Source: Paracyclopina nana
Lineage: Eukaryota > Arthropoda > Copepoda > Cyclopoida > Cyclopettidae
DNA: 64,000 nucleotides
Assembly: GCA_019096065.1 (NCBI GenBank)
Contig: JAGUCH010000008.1
Location: 4,221,001 to 4,285,000, forward strand
Direction: 5' to 3'
The position numbers and the translations under genes are program-made. Shown piece by piece: positions 9,547 through 21,968 of this stretch; within the stretch, counting starts at the first letter, position 1; every line of letters starts with the position of its first letter. Below the pieces are notes generated by a model, which searched no databases, had not been told where the DNA came from, and saw only the letters and a program-made list of their open reading frames with translations.

Positions 9547-10155
9547 AGCCGAGCGCTGCCTTTGTCAGTGACCACAATTGGGATTCACCCAATGCAAAAT
9601 TGCAGCGGCAGCATTGGCAGGCCCACCAGCTCCAGCTTTTACCACCAGGCCCCAGTGAGGAGCACAGTGCTGCCATCTAGCCAAACCATGGTGATAAACA
9701 ACTGCAACAACAGAATCAAGAGAGACGCTCATAGCTGTGATGATATCATTGACCATTGCAACAACAATGGCGAAAATAACGAGAGTACCAACTCGAGCAG
9801 CTTGGCTATGCAGCAGCAACCTGTGGCTAACATGTCGCGGAGTTACCATCCCCATTCGATATTTTATGGCCAGCAACAGTACCATCGCGTGCAGCACAGT
9901 GCCAGCTTTTATTGCTCAAATAGTATAAGAGGAAGTGAACGGGTCAAGCTGCCTGATAACAACTTTGCCCTGCTGAGAAATCACAGACTATCTGGTAGCT
10001 CCTTTCGTTCGAGTCCACCCTCGTCAGTGCTGATGGATGACAACTGCAATAATTCGCCACTGACACTTCAAGAAAACGCCTACGAATGCATTCCAGCGCA
10101 CTACGTGTCGCATCAACAGGAAGCTGTGACCAGATTTGATCATGGTGAAGGCTGA
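9547..10155 (+). CDS. Terminal coding exon of an unidentified gene (partial)
   Basis: A good splice acceptor (pyrimidine tract then ttcaatttcag) ends at 9546. The exon is open from 9547 to a stop at 10153-10155, giving about 203 residues. The translation is rich in Asn, Ser, Gln and His, with runs such as NNCNNR and NNNGENNESTNSSS, and ends VTRFDHGEG. It looks like a disordered tail, for instance of a receptor or a regulatory protein. No domain is recognised. The upstream exon was not found. If it lies left of the BEL element, that element sits antisense in the intron. A short ATG-initiated gene is less likely because the acceptor is strong. Confidence 0.5.
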   Translation, partial: SRALPLSVTTIGIHPMQNCSGSIGRPTSSSFYHQAPVRSTVLPSSQTMVINNCNNRIKRDAHSCDDIIDHCNNNGENNESTNSSSLAMQQQPVANMSRSYHPHSIFYGQQQYHRVQHSASFYCSNSIRGSERVKLPDNNFALLRNHRLSGSSFRSSPPSSVLMDDNCNNSPLTLQENAYECIPAHYVSHQQEAVTRFDHGEG

Positions 10156-13100
10156 AATCATTAGATTTTTCCAATTAGCCATATTCATTCAGTTTGAAAC
10201 CCCGTTTGAGTTCATAAAGAAAAACATGTACAAAAAAGCATATAGCAATCTAGTCATATGAAAATAAAAGCTCTTGTTGCAAGTTTTGCCCCACAATGCT
10301 GTGCTACCAGAATTAATGATATTTTGATGAATGCTAATGGAAGCCGCAAATTGCAGGCCCATTAAAGCACAAAGGGCAGAAAAAAAGATGAATATTTCCT
10401 GCGCGATGACATAAATATGCGTAGCAAATGTCCGTGAAACAGACAAGGCTCAAAGTCAATTTTCCACGCGGTGGAGAAGAGTCTGAGATTTCTTACGCGG
10501 TGGTCAGCTTTAATAAAACTCTGCGAGAAGAAAAAAAAGTTAGCGAAAGCGAGCGGAGCGCGCGCGGTGTTTTTTAGCGACAACTTTCCTTGCTCAAGAA
10601 CAGCTCTGCTTTGCAAAAAGTTAGGGGAAAAATTGCAAAAAGTTGTGAGCAGCAACTAAAAGTTTTAACATTCCTCCAAGGTAAAAAAGGAGCAGATGTT
10701 TTGGGCGGAAAAAATTAATTCCCGGCCATTTCTTTCTGTGCTCTAATGTCAAAATAATAAAAATGCAATACAAAAGTAACTTGCAGAGTTGGCTTAATTT
10801 TTGCTCAGTATTTGGTCGAGAAGCGTGACTAAGCTTGAGGGACGTGCTGACAAGTCAATCAACTCGGATGCACAATCCTCGTTTTTCTCCATGCTTTTAG
10901 CTCTGTTTTGTGCTGATTTATCCCAATAATCAGCTAGCATTCTTTCATGCCGATCAATCATGGAAACATACGATGATACAGGCCGAGATAAATTTTCCCA
11001 CAAAAACGATCTGGAGGAGAAAGGAGTCTGAAAGAACATTAGTTACATGTTTTTTGTTTGCAGCGATGCCAAGATCCGGAACATAGAGCAGTCAATATAC
11101 TTCTTCGCAAGGCAGCAATTTTTCAGCAGCAGAAAATAGCATTGCTATTTTTTGCATCCAAGCAATAGTAGAACAATCTTGTTGACACTTTTCTTTTTTG
11201 CCATAGATCGTGGCACGCACAAAAGGCTATGCTATTTGCAGAAGGCTCTAGATTGATTACTAAGACAAACAGTTCTTCAGCCGAGATTAACAATAAATGA
11301 CTCCTCGAGGAGTGCGCGCGTTTTTTCTGTTCTACAGCATAAAGTGAAAGCATTCTTGATGGGCAAAAATGCTGGGAATTTCCGCCAAAATCAAGGCCTT
11401 TTTGACCCTCTTAAAATTCATGTCAGTGTCGTGTCAATGGACTTGATTTACTTGGAAATTGAAATTCCTCCTTCAGCCATTCTATATAGCGCACAGAAGC
11501 TATTCATGTTATACCAGTGAAGGAAAAATAGGACCTCATCAGCAAAGCGTAGCAGCTCGAACGTGGGGATGAGATTGCTTTTCCAGAGATACTGATGGCT
11601 CTTCCAGTAAAAAGCTTCCTTTTTTGCTCGCGTCCTGAGCCGAGCTGCTTTTGGAAATGAGGCAAAATCAGCTATAGAACTGGCATTTGGCATGAAAGCA
11701 CCTCCCAGACTACTTTTCCCTTTTTTGTTGCGCGTGGTTATAATTCGTCTGCTCCTCTTTTCACTTCGTCAATCTTGGCTGTTGTATTCGACCCTAGCAG
11801 AAAAATGCCATGCTGCAGTCTGAAAAAGCAAGATAAAAAACCAAAATAGATATCTACGTCATAAAAGTTTCAGTATACATATAGTAGTATATCGTGATTT
11901 AATGTGCAAATGCGAGCTGAATTTTAAGAAGGGGTTAAGTCCAATTTCACTGACATTAGAGCATGGCCAATGCAATTATGAATGGTTGTAACAAATTGGC
12001 TAATCCTCATCTCCCTAGGGATGACTTTTATGGCAACTCTCTGAAATCCGATGCCCAAAAAGTGAACATGTGCGCCGCAAATACTCCGAGCTCGGAGGTG
12101 TCATTCATTCATGCTTTTTTAGCCTTCAGGACAGCAAAATGGGTTTGATTTTGATTTACTGTAATGAGGGGTCATTATATTGAGGGACACTCAGCCAGCT
12201 CTATGTGTGTATTTATGACTGTGCTCTGCCTCTACATTCGGCACACTGGAGAATGATCACATCTGCTCTTTGGCAGCATTGTTGCAAAGTTTCCACCGTC
12301 GTTATTCTTTATGGGAGAGACATGTGCTATAGAAGTAGCATAGCAGCCCAAGTGAAAGTAGACGACATGCAAGGCAAAATGAGATGACAATGCTACTATA
12401 TGTACAAGACATATCCGAAATATTGATTACTGAATGACGTGAGCTCTAAAGATGAGTAATTATTGATTGTCCTTCTTCTATAGTAGTACATTGTTGGCTA
12501 CATATGTAAGTATTTTAGCTGGAAATGATGATCGCGGTTTTGCAGCATGCAAAATCAGAGCTTTCCCTTCTCCTTCTTCTAATTGAATGGCATCTGACAA
12601 ACAAAGCTATGAGTCACAAGATCCATCTTCTTCCTCTTCACTTATTCCTTTCAGAGGGTCACGTGACCAGGATGGAGGAATTTTATTATTTTCTTAGGGT
12701 GTGCTGACTCGAGGAAGTAAATTCAATTTCTGCAGGGTTGAAAGCTTTCAATTGAGAGAAATAAGATTTCTTTTATACCCGTGGTGCTCGTGGCCGGGGA
12801 AGCTTTTTTGTGGCAGTCAGCAAAATTCCAATAAGAAGAGGGTGGTGGTGGTTATCTATTGGAAGCAGGCGAAGTAGGAGAGGTTTGAAACTCAAAGAAT
12901 GTAAAGGCAATTATCACTGCTTGTTTGGCAAATATCCGACTGACAAAGCCATCATTAGATCCCAGTTCAGCTAATGCCCCAAGAGTCCTCCCCCAGCTAG
13001 CTACAGCTTCATTTTGACTGATTGTCACAGAGTTCCACACAAGCTCAGCAAGAAAGCAGTTTCTCTCGTGCTGCTTAATTATGTACACACAGAATCAAAT

Positions 13101-15987
13101 ATGGAGCAAAATGATATATCCGCTTCCTCCTCATCTCTCAGCTTTGCCATCCAACCAAATACGTTGTACATGTAACAGAAGGAGGGACTTTTTTAAATCA
13201 CGAAATCAGTGGAGCAAAATCAAATTGCTTTCTAGTCTGACTGCTTGGTGAGCAATTCACAAGCTGTGAAGAAGGAGAAGCTTCATTAAAGCTCTCATTG
13301 TTCACCCTCAGGAAAAAGCTGGTGTAGTCTCACACAAAGGGTTCCAAACTGAACTGGTGGAAGGTGTCAGTGTCCACGTATGGGGTGAAAGCAAGATGTA
13401 CAATTAATCAAGGCAAAGCTAAGGGGGAAGGGAACATCAGGAAACAGTGTCAACGATTCCCTTCCTGTTTTCCTTTTGGCCACTTTGCTAAAGTTCTACT
13501 GGCATCAAGGTAACTTGTGTGCGTCCTTAAGCCCAAAGCCAACTGCTACATCTGTAGAATACTATCTTCTGAATATCTCTTCTTTTGGTAATTTAATTAT
13601 CAGTCATCAGAGTGAGTAGTGTAATCAAATTTTGCTTCCATTAAATCTCATTCCTCCCCTCAAAATTCAAAAATAGGTGCTAACGCAGGAATTAATTTTC
13701 AGCTTACTCACCAAAAATAAGCGACAGAACATAAACCATAAAAGTCGTATCTTTATCTAAATAGTGATGTTGTACCAGGAAGAACTGGGACTTATCAGTA
13801 GCAAGGCAGCAGGACTGCAACGCAACGGAGGCTTTTACGGCTGCTAAAACGATAAACAAAACCGAGAAGGGGAAGATTTTTCCAGCTCAGCCAACAACGA
13901 TCTGGTTTGATATGACTGCTGATCGACGTAGTACGTTGGATAGCAGGGATGAATCACGCTCCCTTGCCGCACAGTCAACCCCCGGAAGAAGGAAGTAGAG
14001 CTCTCTAATTTAGAGCCACCATCCAGATGAAACCGACTCCCAACCAAAGAATGTCCACATTATTGTTATTATTCAAGAATGTACTACGATTAAGGGAATG
14101 TAGCCGACTTCCGCGGAGGATGAAGACCCGAAATCTCGCGTTTTTCCCCACTGTGCGTAAATTATGCGGCGCGAGCTGTTTCACCCTGTGTCCCAGTGTG
14201 TTGGTATCGTGACGAAATTGGAAAGAGCGCGAATCCAATTGGTCCACATAGTGAACTATTCCTTCTTATAAATTATATTGGAACAATTGGACTTTTGTGA
14301 TGGTAATGTTTTTCATCTTCTGCGATTTTACAGCAAATAACTCACAGATGTGTTTCAGCTCACTTTAGCTTTCCCTTTGTCGATCAAAGAGAATAAGAAA
14401 CGCAATCAAATGGATTTTCCCAATTCTGTGATATAGTACAATGTCACAATATTTGCTGATCAGCTGCGAAAAGTCGGAAGCAACACAACGAAAAAACGAG
14501 CAAACAGCAGAACTGGGATTAGCATAAGTTACTGCAAAAAGGACAGGGGAACTCACCAATAATGACCTCGCGAACAAGGTTTTTGCCACCATCAAAAAGG
14601 CTTTTCCCGCCCTTTTTGCTCTTCATCTGCGGACCAATAACACCATAAATGGCTCCCACTACAGCCTTTTGGCCTTTGTAGGAACGAGAACGTATCCATT
14701 TGTTGTGCAACAACATACAGATGCCGAAAGTTTGTCGTGGAAAAAGTCCTTATCAACTGATTTGACACGTGTGTGTGCTACAAAAATCACGGCATATTTC
14801 CAATATCAGCTAGGTGAACTACGTGATATGATGAAATGAGGGTGCCCTTGATGTTGGAGATGAATAGAGATCTCGAGATACTTAAACATAGACAATCTAA
14901 TGGTACATTACTTTTGCTGTACGAGCTTTTGGTCGACTAAGCGAGGCAGTCTAAGGAAAAGGGATGCAATGTGGTTTCCTTGTCATGACCCAAATGGACA
15001 CACTTGTGCCCTCGCTTATTACACTTGAATCCGTGCACTTTTTCTTCAGCTACTATAACAACGTTCATGCTCCAAAAACGACTGCTTTCTTTTTTGCATC
15101 ATCCCTTAGCTTGCGCACCACCCTTATAAGACCCTGCTAGCTACTAAATAAACTTAGAGAGCGGACAACGAAATCCGCAATTTTGCGCTGGTTCCTTTCA
15201 CGTAACCTTTTAAGCAAGTCGGAAAGATATCTTTTCTGTCTTCAAAACCTAGGAAGCAGCATGGGGAGCGGGAAAAACCAAAACACAATTTTAATTGTTT
15301 GAATAATTAATCAAATTAATACTTTTGTTTCGGAAAAATTAAATGCTATATTCTCTAGCTTAGAATTCAGGTTTTTCCTTCAAAAAAATCATTTTAGACT
15401 CTAATTCAAGGTACGCAATTGCCTCAGATTTCTTTAATCGCATTCAAAAGGAACCACTATTGAAATTGACAGCTGATACCTCAATGCTTGATTTTGGCGT
15501 TGGCCACTCTCTAAGTTTATATAGTAGCTAGACCCTGCATCTTTTTTCCCAATATCTATGATTGGTATTGCGACATCGCGCGACACGAACAAGCGAATAA
15601 ATTGGATTAGCACATCCAGGACAAAAAAGACATGCGCGAGCCTTTCCTTGCTCACTGTTTATTTTCGAGAAGTTGGGATCGAGTTTGGATAAACTCGCGC
15701 GCAAGCTTTTTCGGCCCAATATGTTTTAACGCGAGCAACGTTAATGCGAGGTTGCGTGACTCAGAGTAAAAAAATTTCAAATATGTGCAAAGAAATTCAG
15801 GTTTATTAAATAAAAAATACTCATTTCACACTTTATTAGAAAATAACAATTTTGAAGAATCGCAGATAATGGAATTTAAGATTCTTACCTCGCATTTATC
15901 ATGGTTCATTTTCGCTGAATTGCAATTGTCTCAAAAGTTGCTCATTCGGCTGTCAAAATTAGTTCTTAAATTAGTCAATTTCTACTC
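10156..15987. other. Long gene-free stretch
   Basis: No frame here has convincing codon structure, splice signals or recognisable protein content. The open frames are short and scattered on both strands. The DNA is AT-rich with homopolymer runs and isolated GCGCGC-type hexamers (near 10559, 11309 and 15697). It may hold introns or regulatory DNA of flanking genes. Confidence 0.6.
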
Positions 15988-16151
15988 ATACTTACCTGGT
16001 GCAGAGGTTAACCATGATCACTGAGGTGGTTCCTCCAGGGCGAGATGTCTCCATTGCACTTCGGAGATGTTGACCCCTGCGATATCCCCAAATGTGGGAT
16101 ACTCGGGCACGTAATTTGTGTTAGTGGGGATCTGCGTACGCGCTAATCCCT
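15988..16151 (+). ncRNA. U1: U1 spliceosomal snRNA
   Basis: The 5' end is ATACTTACCTGG, the invariant sequence that pairs with 5' splice sites. Next come the stem-loop I region with ATGATCAC (U1-70K contact), stem-loop II with CCATTGCACTTCGG (U1A contact), the segment GACCCCTGCGAT, then CCCCAAATGTGGGA (stem-loop III), the Sm site GTAATTTGTG near 16111-16120, and a final stem region GGGGATCTGCGTACGCGC. The length, about 164 nt, equals the usual metazoan U1. All protein-contact motifs look intact, so I read it as a functional copy or a very recent pseudogene. It stands alone. No other snRNA gene was seen nearby, and no proximal sequence element was assigned. The 3' end is placed by comparison with known U1 and may be off by a few bases. 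Confidence 0.95.
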
Positions 16152-19100
16152 TTAAGAAATTATTGAAAGGAAATCGAAAATTCGAAGAGAATTCGTAGAT
16201 AGATATAAGTCTTCAGTTAGTACAGTGTGATTTATTAGTTGCAGAGGCAACCTTACTACTAAAGAATAAAGATGGTCGTAGTAAGTGCAGTTGCACTCGC
16301 GCGCAATCCTGCTAAAATGAAACAAGTCAAACCTGTACCAAAAAAGGCAGATCCGTAAAAGCTCAATCACATTTGCAAGCAGCATTACAGCTGGCTATTT
16401 TATCTTCAAATAAAATATCAACACTATGCTATGGCGGGAACGATGCGTGACATTTTTTTGGAATAACGCGCACGCGACTGCATTTCTCTTGAACTGCAAG
16501 TCTCTGGTAGTACTCTAAGGTTAGTGTAGATATTATCAGGTCAGAGTATGATATAATATAGCAGCTGTTTTTTCTCAGTGCGTAGCATCTTTTATTTTGG
16601 CAGAAGATCAACCAATTATCTACTATCTTCGCGATTGTGATGGATTGGGCTTCTATTCTAATGATGATTATTTGCATAAACAGGGAAAAACACTTGGGCT
16701 TGATCCCTCGCATTATGAATAATGGTCGTCCTTGCCAAAAGCAAGTTACGCTACTACTTCAGAGCTACGAATGCCATAAGCACTTGGCCAAGGTCTCAAG
16801 GGAAACATCAAGCGCACATACTTTGCAGAGGGGCAGAAAATGCCATTTAGTCATTAGTCAATACTTATACTAAATATGTTAAGGTAAAATTTGGGTCACA
16901 TGCTACCGTGCATGGAGAATTTATGGATGTTAACAATTTTCTTGGTTGGTCTCCGTTGCCATGGTTAAGGTATGGACTAACCCATTTTTTCCTAGCAAGA
17001 TCCTAGGCTGTAGGCCATAACAAAAGCTTTCCCACTTCATGCATTCTCAGGAAATGGGGGAATAAATTGCGTCAAACTATGCCGTGGTGGTATAGTATGC
17101 TATCCTAGAATCTGGGGATGAAAGCAAAGAGAATATGTATTGGACTGCCATCAGCCCACATAACAACCCTAGCTAGACCTTCAGTACATTTCCCAGGAAT
17201 CCACACTGAGGCAGCCCTAATTTCAAAAATATGGCTTTCATTCCATTAGCATAAAATTATAGCTCCAGCCTGATGAAATTTGCCTACTAGTCTCTTCCCT
17301 TTCAAGTGTATTTGACTTATAATTGAATTGGTGGAAGAACCTTGAAACAGTTTTAAATGAAAGGCTACATGAAGGGGGTTTCTATCATAATGGAATACAA
17401 TATCAGGCTGAAGTAATGGCTTGATTTTTGTCTCCAGGTTGTCCCTGGAAAATTGGCAAGATTGCTTCAAGAGCTCCATCCAATCTTCATCGTTCACGCG
17501 TGAGGGGTGACAACATAGCTTGTATATACTGTATATCTACCTTCATACTGTGTACTCTCAATCCTGCTCCCCTTTCACATATTTTCCTTTCTGTCTGGAA
17601 GTCTACTTTTATTATCTGCTGTGCTTGTTGCACACCTCTTCATGATCAAAGGTAGAAAGCAAGAGAGGAGCACAACTATGCGAAATTAATCGCAGATTCA
17701 TGGGAAAGTTTGCGCAATTTGCCAAACCTACGATATGTAGTAGTATATGCATCCAGGACAGACTTGAGATCTTGGGGAAGAAGCTGATGCTAAAGAGGGT
17801 GTGAAATTACTTGGAATTAGTTTTTCCACCGCTGCATCCATTCACTGGTGGCTGCTGCTACCTTGATTGGAAAGTTATCTTGAATACTTGGCAGATTGAG
17901 GTCAGGCCAAAAACTGTAATAACTAACTGCACCCATTACCCTGTCAGATAGCCTCCATTCATCTCCCTTGACTAAAAAACTTTTTCTTCTGTATGCCAAG
18001 CAAGCAGAATTCTTTATTTTCTTGACTTGGTTGTTTTGGGGTTGCGTGCCCTAATCTTGGCAATTTATGGATGGATGCCATTTGTGTTACTTATTTCTGA
18101 ATCCCTTTGAGCCAAAAGTTTGGCTCAGAAAACTGGAACAAGGAATCTGCTAGATGAAAGTCAGTGCTCCTCATTCTAGGTAAAGTAGTATACTGGCTAC
18201 AGGGCTTAAAAGGGGGTGGGTATCCCTGTGTTAAATCCTCTTGTGCTTTTCTTGTTCTTTAGAACTCACATGACATCTCTTGGTGACATTTGAGGAGGAC
18301 AGAATTCAGAAGACATCTATAGCAGTAGCCAGAGGGGGTGCAGTGGCAGCCAAGAGCTTTAGATATGTAAAACCTAAACCACACTCGAGGGTCTAAGCTT
18401 CCTCCTTTTTGCATTTGCTTATCTCTCGTGTACAACTGGGGGATGTTTGCTCACAGTAGTATAAGCTCATCTTGTTAATTTCCTGGTACTTTTTGCCACT
18501 CCAGCGCACATTTGGAGCACTGAAAGAGGCTTTTTCGAGCAGGTGTATCTGGTGGTGGTGGAGGTAGCTTCTGTGTCCTTGGGTAAATGCATGCATAAGA
18601 TGCAAGATCAATGATAGTGATGATGCCTTAGAAACGTCTTCTATTTGGGACTAGATAAGCTCAGCATTGCCCTCTCGCAGTTGTTGGTAGCAAGGCCATG
18701 ATTCATTAAGCAAAACGAAAGTAGCTAGCAGTTACTGACCTTGCAAAAACATTTCTAGTTCTATAGTGCTACAAAACAGCCTATTGAGTCTATGCTAATG
18801 TGTAGGGCCAATGAGCACAGATTATTTTTGGTGCAATAGTTTCTTGGGGATATTTACCAACAAAAAAAATTTCTTTGCAAGTGAAAATAATTAAATAATA
18901 TAATTGAGATCTATCAATATCGTTTGCTTTTCATAATAATTGTTCTGAGGAAAATCTGCCTAAGAATTTATGCTCGAAAAATTGCGTAAACTTTGGTGAA
19001 CGTAAATCACCACTAATATCTTATCACTTTGATTGATGTTATGGCTTAAAGAACTTTGAGGATGGGGGTGGATGGCTTTCCCCCACAGCTTGGTGGCTTA

Positions 19101-19528
19101 TGATATCCCATATTCCACATGTGACACCATAAAACCTTTATTTCCTCATGGATTTCCATCCAACTTTAGCACGAACAGATGTGGAGCAAGATTAGCGAAA
19201 AAATCCTTCTTTTCATTTTTCTAATGGGGTGAAAAACACTTTGGACATGATGAAAAGGAGGATTTTGGGGGGATTTCTCGTCAATTTGACGAAATGGGCA
19301 TTGAATTGGACGACTGAGCTTTTTTGTTGAGAAAGCTCTCATTTTTCATGGAAAGGTTGCGTGATTGATGATGAAGAACTTGCGGAAAGTTAGCCAAACT
19401 CTAAGTTGTCATTTGTCCATTTCAAGGGCTACAAATATGGTTGTCGTCAATTTTGAGTTCAGCCTTTAGTAAACAATAAGTTCTATTTGCTGTTGCCACG
19501 AATGCCATAAATTACCAAGACTTGAGCC
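16152..19528. other. Gene-free stretch between U1 and the DEG/ENaC gene
   Basis: Only short, unsupported frames occur on either strand. There is no RNA-gene signature beyond U1. The last few hundred bases should contain the promoter and 5' UTR of the gene starting at 19529, but no clear TATA box was chosen. Confidence 0.55.
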
Positions 19529-20704
19529 ATGATAGACTACTTGAAAATAATTTGTGCCACCATTCTAACTAGCCTCTTTATATTATACGCGAGAGAAGTA
19601 TTTGACCAATATGCTCATGGCCTTACAACATTTGGTCTGGTGCAAAAAGACGCAGGAACTTTGCCATTGCCTACAATGACTATTTGCAATGACAAGGCAA
19701 TGAAAAATTCTGTCCTGAAAGCATACAGGGCTACTCCCATTTCCTTTGAATTGCCTAAACTCAACACATCTACCATTCCATTGGCAGCATCTAGCTCTGA
19801 AATTTTTTCTGAGGCATCTTACCTTCTTAGCAGAGATTGGAACATTGTCATAAGTCACCAATACCCTAATGAGGAGACCAACCAAAGGTTGGCTCTTGGT
19901 ACCAATGAGTTCAAGTATAAAGGGAACGAAAGCTTGATTTTAAATGTCCAGCAGATCAAAACAGTTGGTATTGGAACTTGCGTAGTGGTTTCGCCTTTGA
20001 CAGAGCAAAAAGCAATGAACGCATTTGTCTTGAAAATGGAGTTTGATGCCAAATTGGACGTTGAAGATCAGCCAGAATTTGTCAAGATATTTTTCACTTC
20101 ACCTAATGAATATTTGGGAATTGTAGTGTCGGTTACCCCGGATTACAAGGCATTTGTGCTTGATTTAAGGCTAGGCACTTCCTCTAGCCTTATTTTGGGA
20201 ATGTCTGACTGGAAGTATTTTGCCAGAGATGAGCTTTGCCAGATTTACGAGGATACGACCAATGTGTATGACTGCATAGCCAGATATGCTTATGAGAGCT
20301 TAAAAAAGACAGACAATGCGAGTTGCCTACCGTCGATTTATGAAGATTTTTTCCCTTTTGAAAAGAGCTTTTGCTCTAACAGATCAGAGGAGATAAGGAG
20401 CCATGATACTTTTACTGATGCCTTTATGGAAGGATTATCTGCGTGTAAAATTCCATGCAGCAAAAGTGAATATTCTGGAGAGGTAATGTACTCCCAAAAA
20501 ATGGAGGATAAACGATCAGTTGAGCTATTTGTGCTCTTAAAGTCCACGGTGAAGAAGATAAATTACGAGTATTTAGTGTATGATTTCTTTGGAATGCTGG
20601 GATCTGTTGGTGGTTCACTTGGTTTATTTGTTGGATTTTCCTTCTTGGACTTTTTGTATTCAGCAATTGATTTCGTAAGAGCTAAATTTCCCGGATTTTC
20701 ATAG
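19529..20704 (+). CDS. DEG/ENaC (amiloride-sensitive sodium channel family) subunit
   Basis: A single-exon frame of 391 residues. It has a first membrane helix near residues 5-22, the post-TM1 motif LPLPTMTICND (family consensus FPTVTICN), a cysteine-bearing extracellular domain, and the second membrane helix with GMLGSVGGSLGLFVGFSFLDF near 355-380, which matches the GGxLGLFxGxSxL selectivity-filter region. Family members form trimeric, ligand- or mechano-gated sodium channels at the plasma membrane, and arthropod pickpocket channels serve touch, osmotic and chemical sensing. It is shorter than typical members (about 450-650). The N-terminal cytosolic stretch before TM1, normally with a His-Gly motif, is nearly absent, and the tail after TM2 is short. 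An upstream exon could supply the N terminus, though none was found. Lack of introns may indicate a retrocopy or a lineage-expanded family. Confidence 0.88.
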   Translation: MIDYLKIICATILTSLFILYAREVFDQYAHGLTTFGLVQKDAGTLPLPTMTICNDKAMKNSVLKAYRATPISFELPKLNTSTIPLAASSSEIFSEASYLLSRDWNIVISHQYPNEETNQRLALGTNEFKYKGNESLILNVQQIKTVGIGTCVVVSPLTEQKAMNAFVLKMEFDAKLDVEDQPEFVKIFFTSPNEYLGIVVSVTPDYKAFVLDLRLGTSSSLILGMSDWKYFARDELCQIYEDTTNVYDCIARYAYESLKKTDNASCLPSIYEDFFPFEKSFCSNRSEEIRSHDTFTDAFMEGLSACKIPCSKSEYSGEVMYSQKMEDKRSVELFVLLKSTVKKINYEYLVYDFFGMLGSVGGSLGLFVGFSFLDFLYSAIDFVRAKFPGFS

Positions 20705-21360
20705 ATTAAAAAATTGAGAGGGTTTCATTCCGTGTAAATTGCTAATCAACGCAATCATTGTCTTCCTATCGCGGAACCTAGCAAAAGTTTGAATAACTAA
20801 TACCTGAATTAACTAATGACCATTTATTTATCAAATCAAATATGTTTTATGTCGGCTGGAGTTGCACTTAAAAGATGTCAACATGATAAAGAAAGTAAGA
20901 TTACCTTCAGATTCAAAAGAAAAGTACTTAAGAAGAGTGCTTTATCAAGTACAACTCGGAAATGCGCCAAGGCAAAATCGAGTGCATCAAAAGAGGGAAA
21001 AAGCTTGGCCTTATTAGGTCAAAATGAGGCCAGTTCTAGCTTATTCTAAGGACCGTTCTTTTTTGGCAGCAACTTTAGGATCTGGAGCTATAGCTTCTCT
21101 TCTCCTTTGTGGTCAAAATGAATGCTAGCTACGCAGAAGGAATAATCAAGAAGCTGCTCATGCACTTGCTTAGCCATAAAATAACGTTGTGTCATTAGCT
21201 TTCCTTTTTTCACCTTTATTAACTGAGCTCAAAGATTGTCTTGTATGTCGTATGAATGCATTTTTAAAAGAATACCTACAGCATCAATGTTTGTGCACAA
21301 ATCATATAGAATATTATGGCTACCATAAAGTACAAATGGCTTCTGAATATGGTTTTGTTT

Positions 21361-21968
21361 TTAAGAAGATTTCTGGTGATGATGGCTGCTTTTGTTGAGC
21401 ATTTTGGCGAACTCTTGGGATGAAATTTTGCCAGTTTTGTCCAGGTCGAATTTGGCAAACGCAGCTTCTGCCTGTTCTTTTGTCATGTTTGGGCAGATCT
21501 TTCTGAATTCTGAAAAGCTCACATATCCGTCGCCGTTCGTATCGAGAGCTTTAAAAGCGAGGCCACTTTTGGTTTCTTGGGCTACGAAATCCGAGTATGA
21601 GAGTTTGCCATCAGGACTGCAGGCATTGTCACGAAACAGCTCGACAACATCCGACCTTTTAAAGTAAACGTAGAAGAAAAATCGATGAACTTTTTGCGAC
21701 AAATACCTGGCATCAAGATAAGTGAAAGAAAGGTTGCTGTTAGCCACTTTTACAATTGAAGAAGAAGCTAGGCTGTTTTGGCCAAGCTAAAATTCACTCA
21801 CTTTGATACATTGTGTCCAGTCTTGTTGAGGACATCATACCATTTGTCCAAGGTCAATTTGCCATCTTTGTCAGAATCAGCTGCTTTGAAAGCTTCTTCT
21901 AAATCGAAAGACGGCTTCTTTTTCTCCTTATTTCGTCGGGCTTGCAGTGCTAGGAAACCTCCACTCAT
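21361..21968 (-). CDS. EF-hand calcium-binding protein, calmodulin-like
   Basis: Exons are 21968-21802 and 21655-21361, phase 2, joining as NVSK/SDVVELF, for 153 residues. There are four EF-hand positions. The first (DSDKDGKLTLDK) and second (region NACSPDGKLSYSD) are degenerate at chelating positions. The third (DTNGDGYVSFSE) and fourth (DLDKTGKISSQE) are canonical, with acidic position 1 and Glu at 12. The C-terminal pair should therefore bind calcium, while the N-terminal pair is probably structural. The tail is HHHQKSS. The start MSGGFLALQARR has a basic lead. Size and layout resemble sarcoplasmic calcium-binding proteins or calmodulin-like sensors, but I cannot assign the exact subfamily. 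It stands alone between the DEG/ENaC gene and a tRNA-like unit. Confidence 0.85.
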
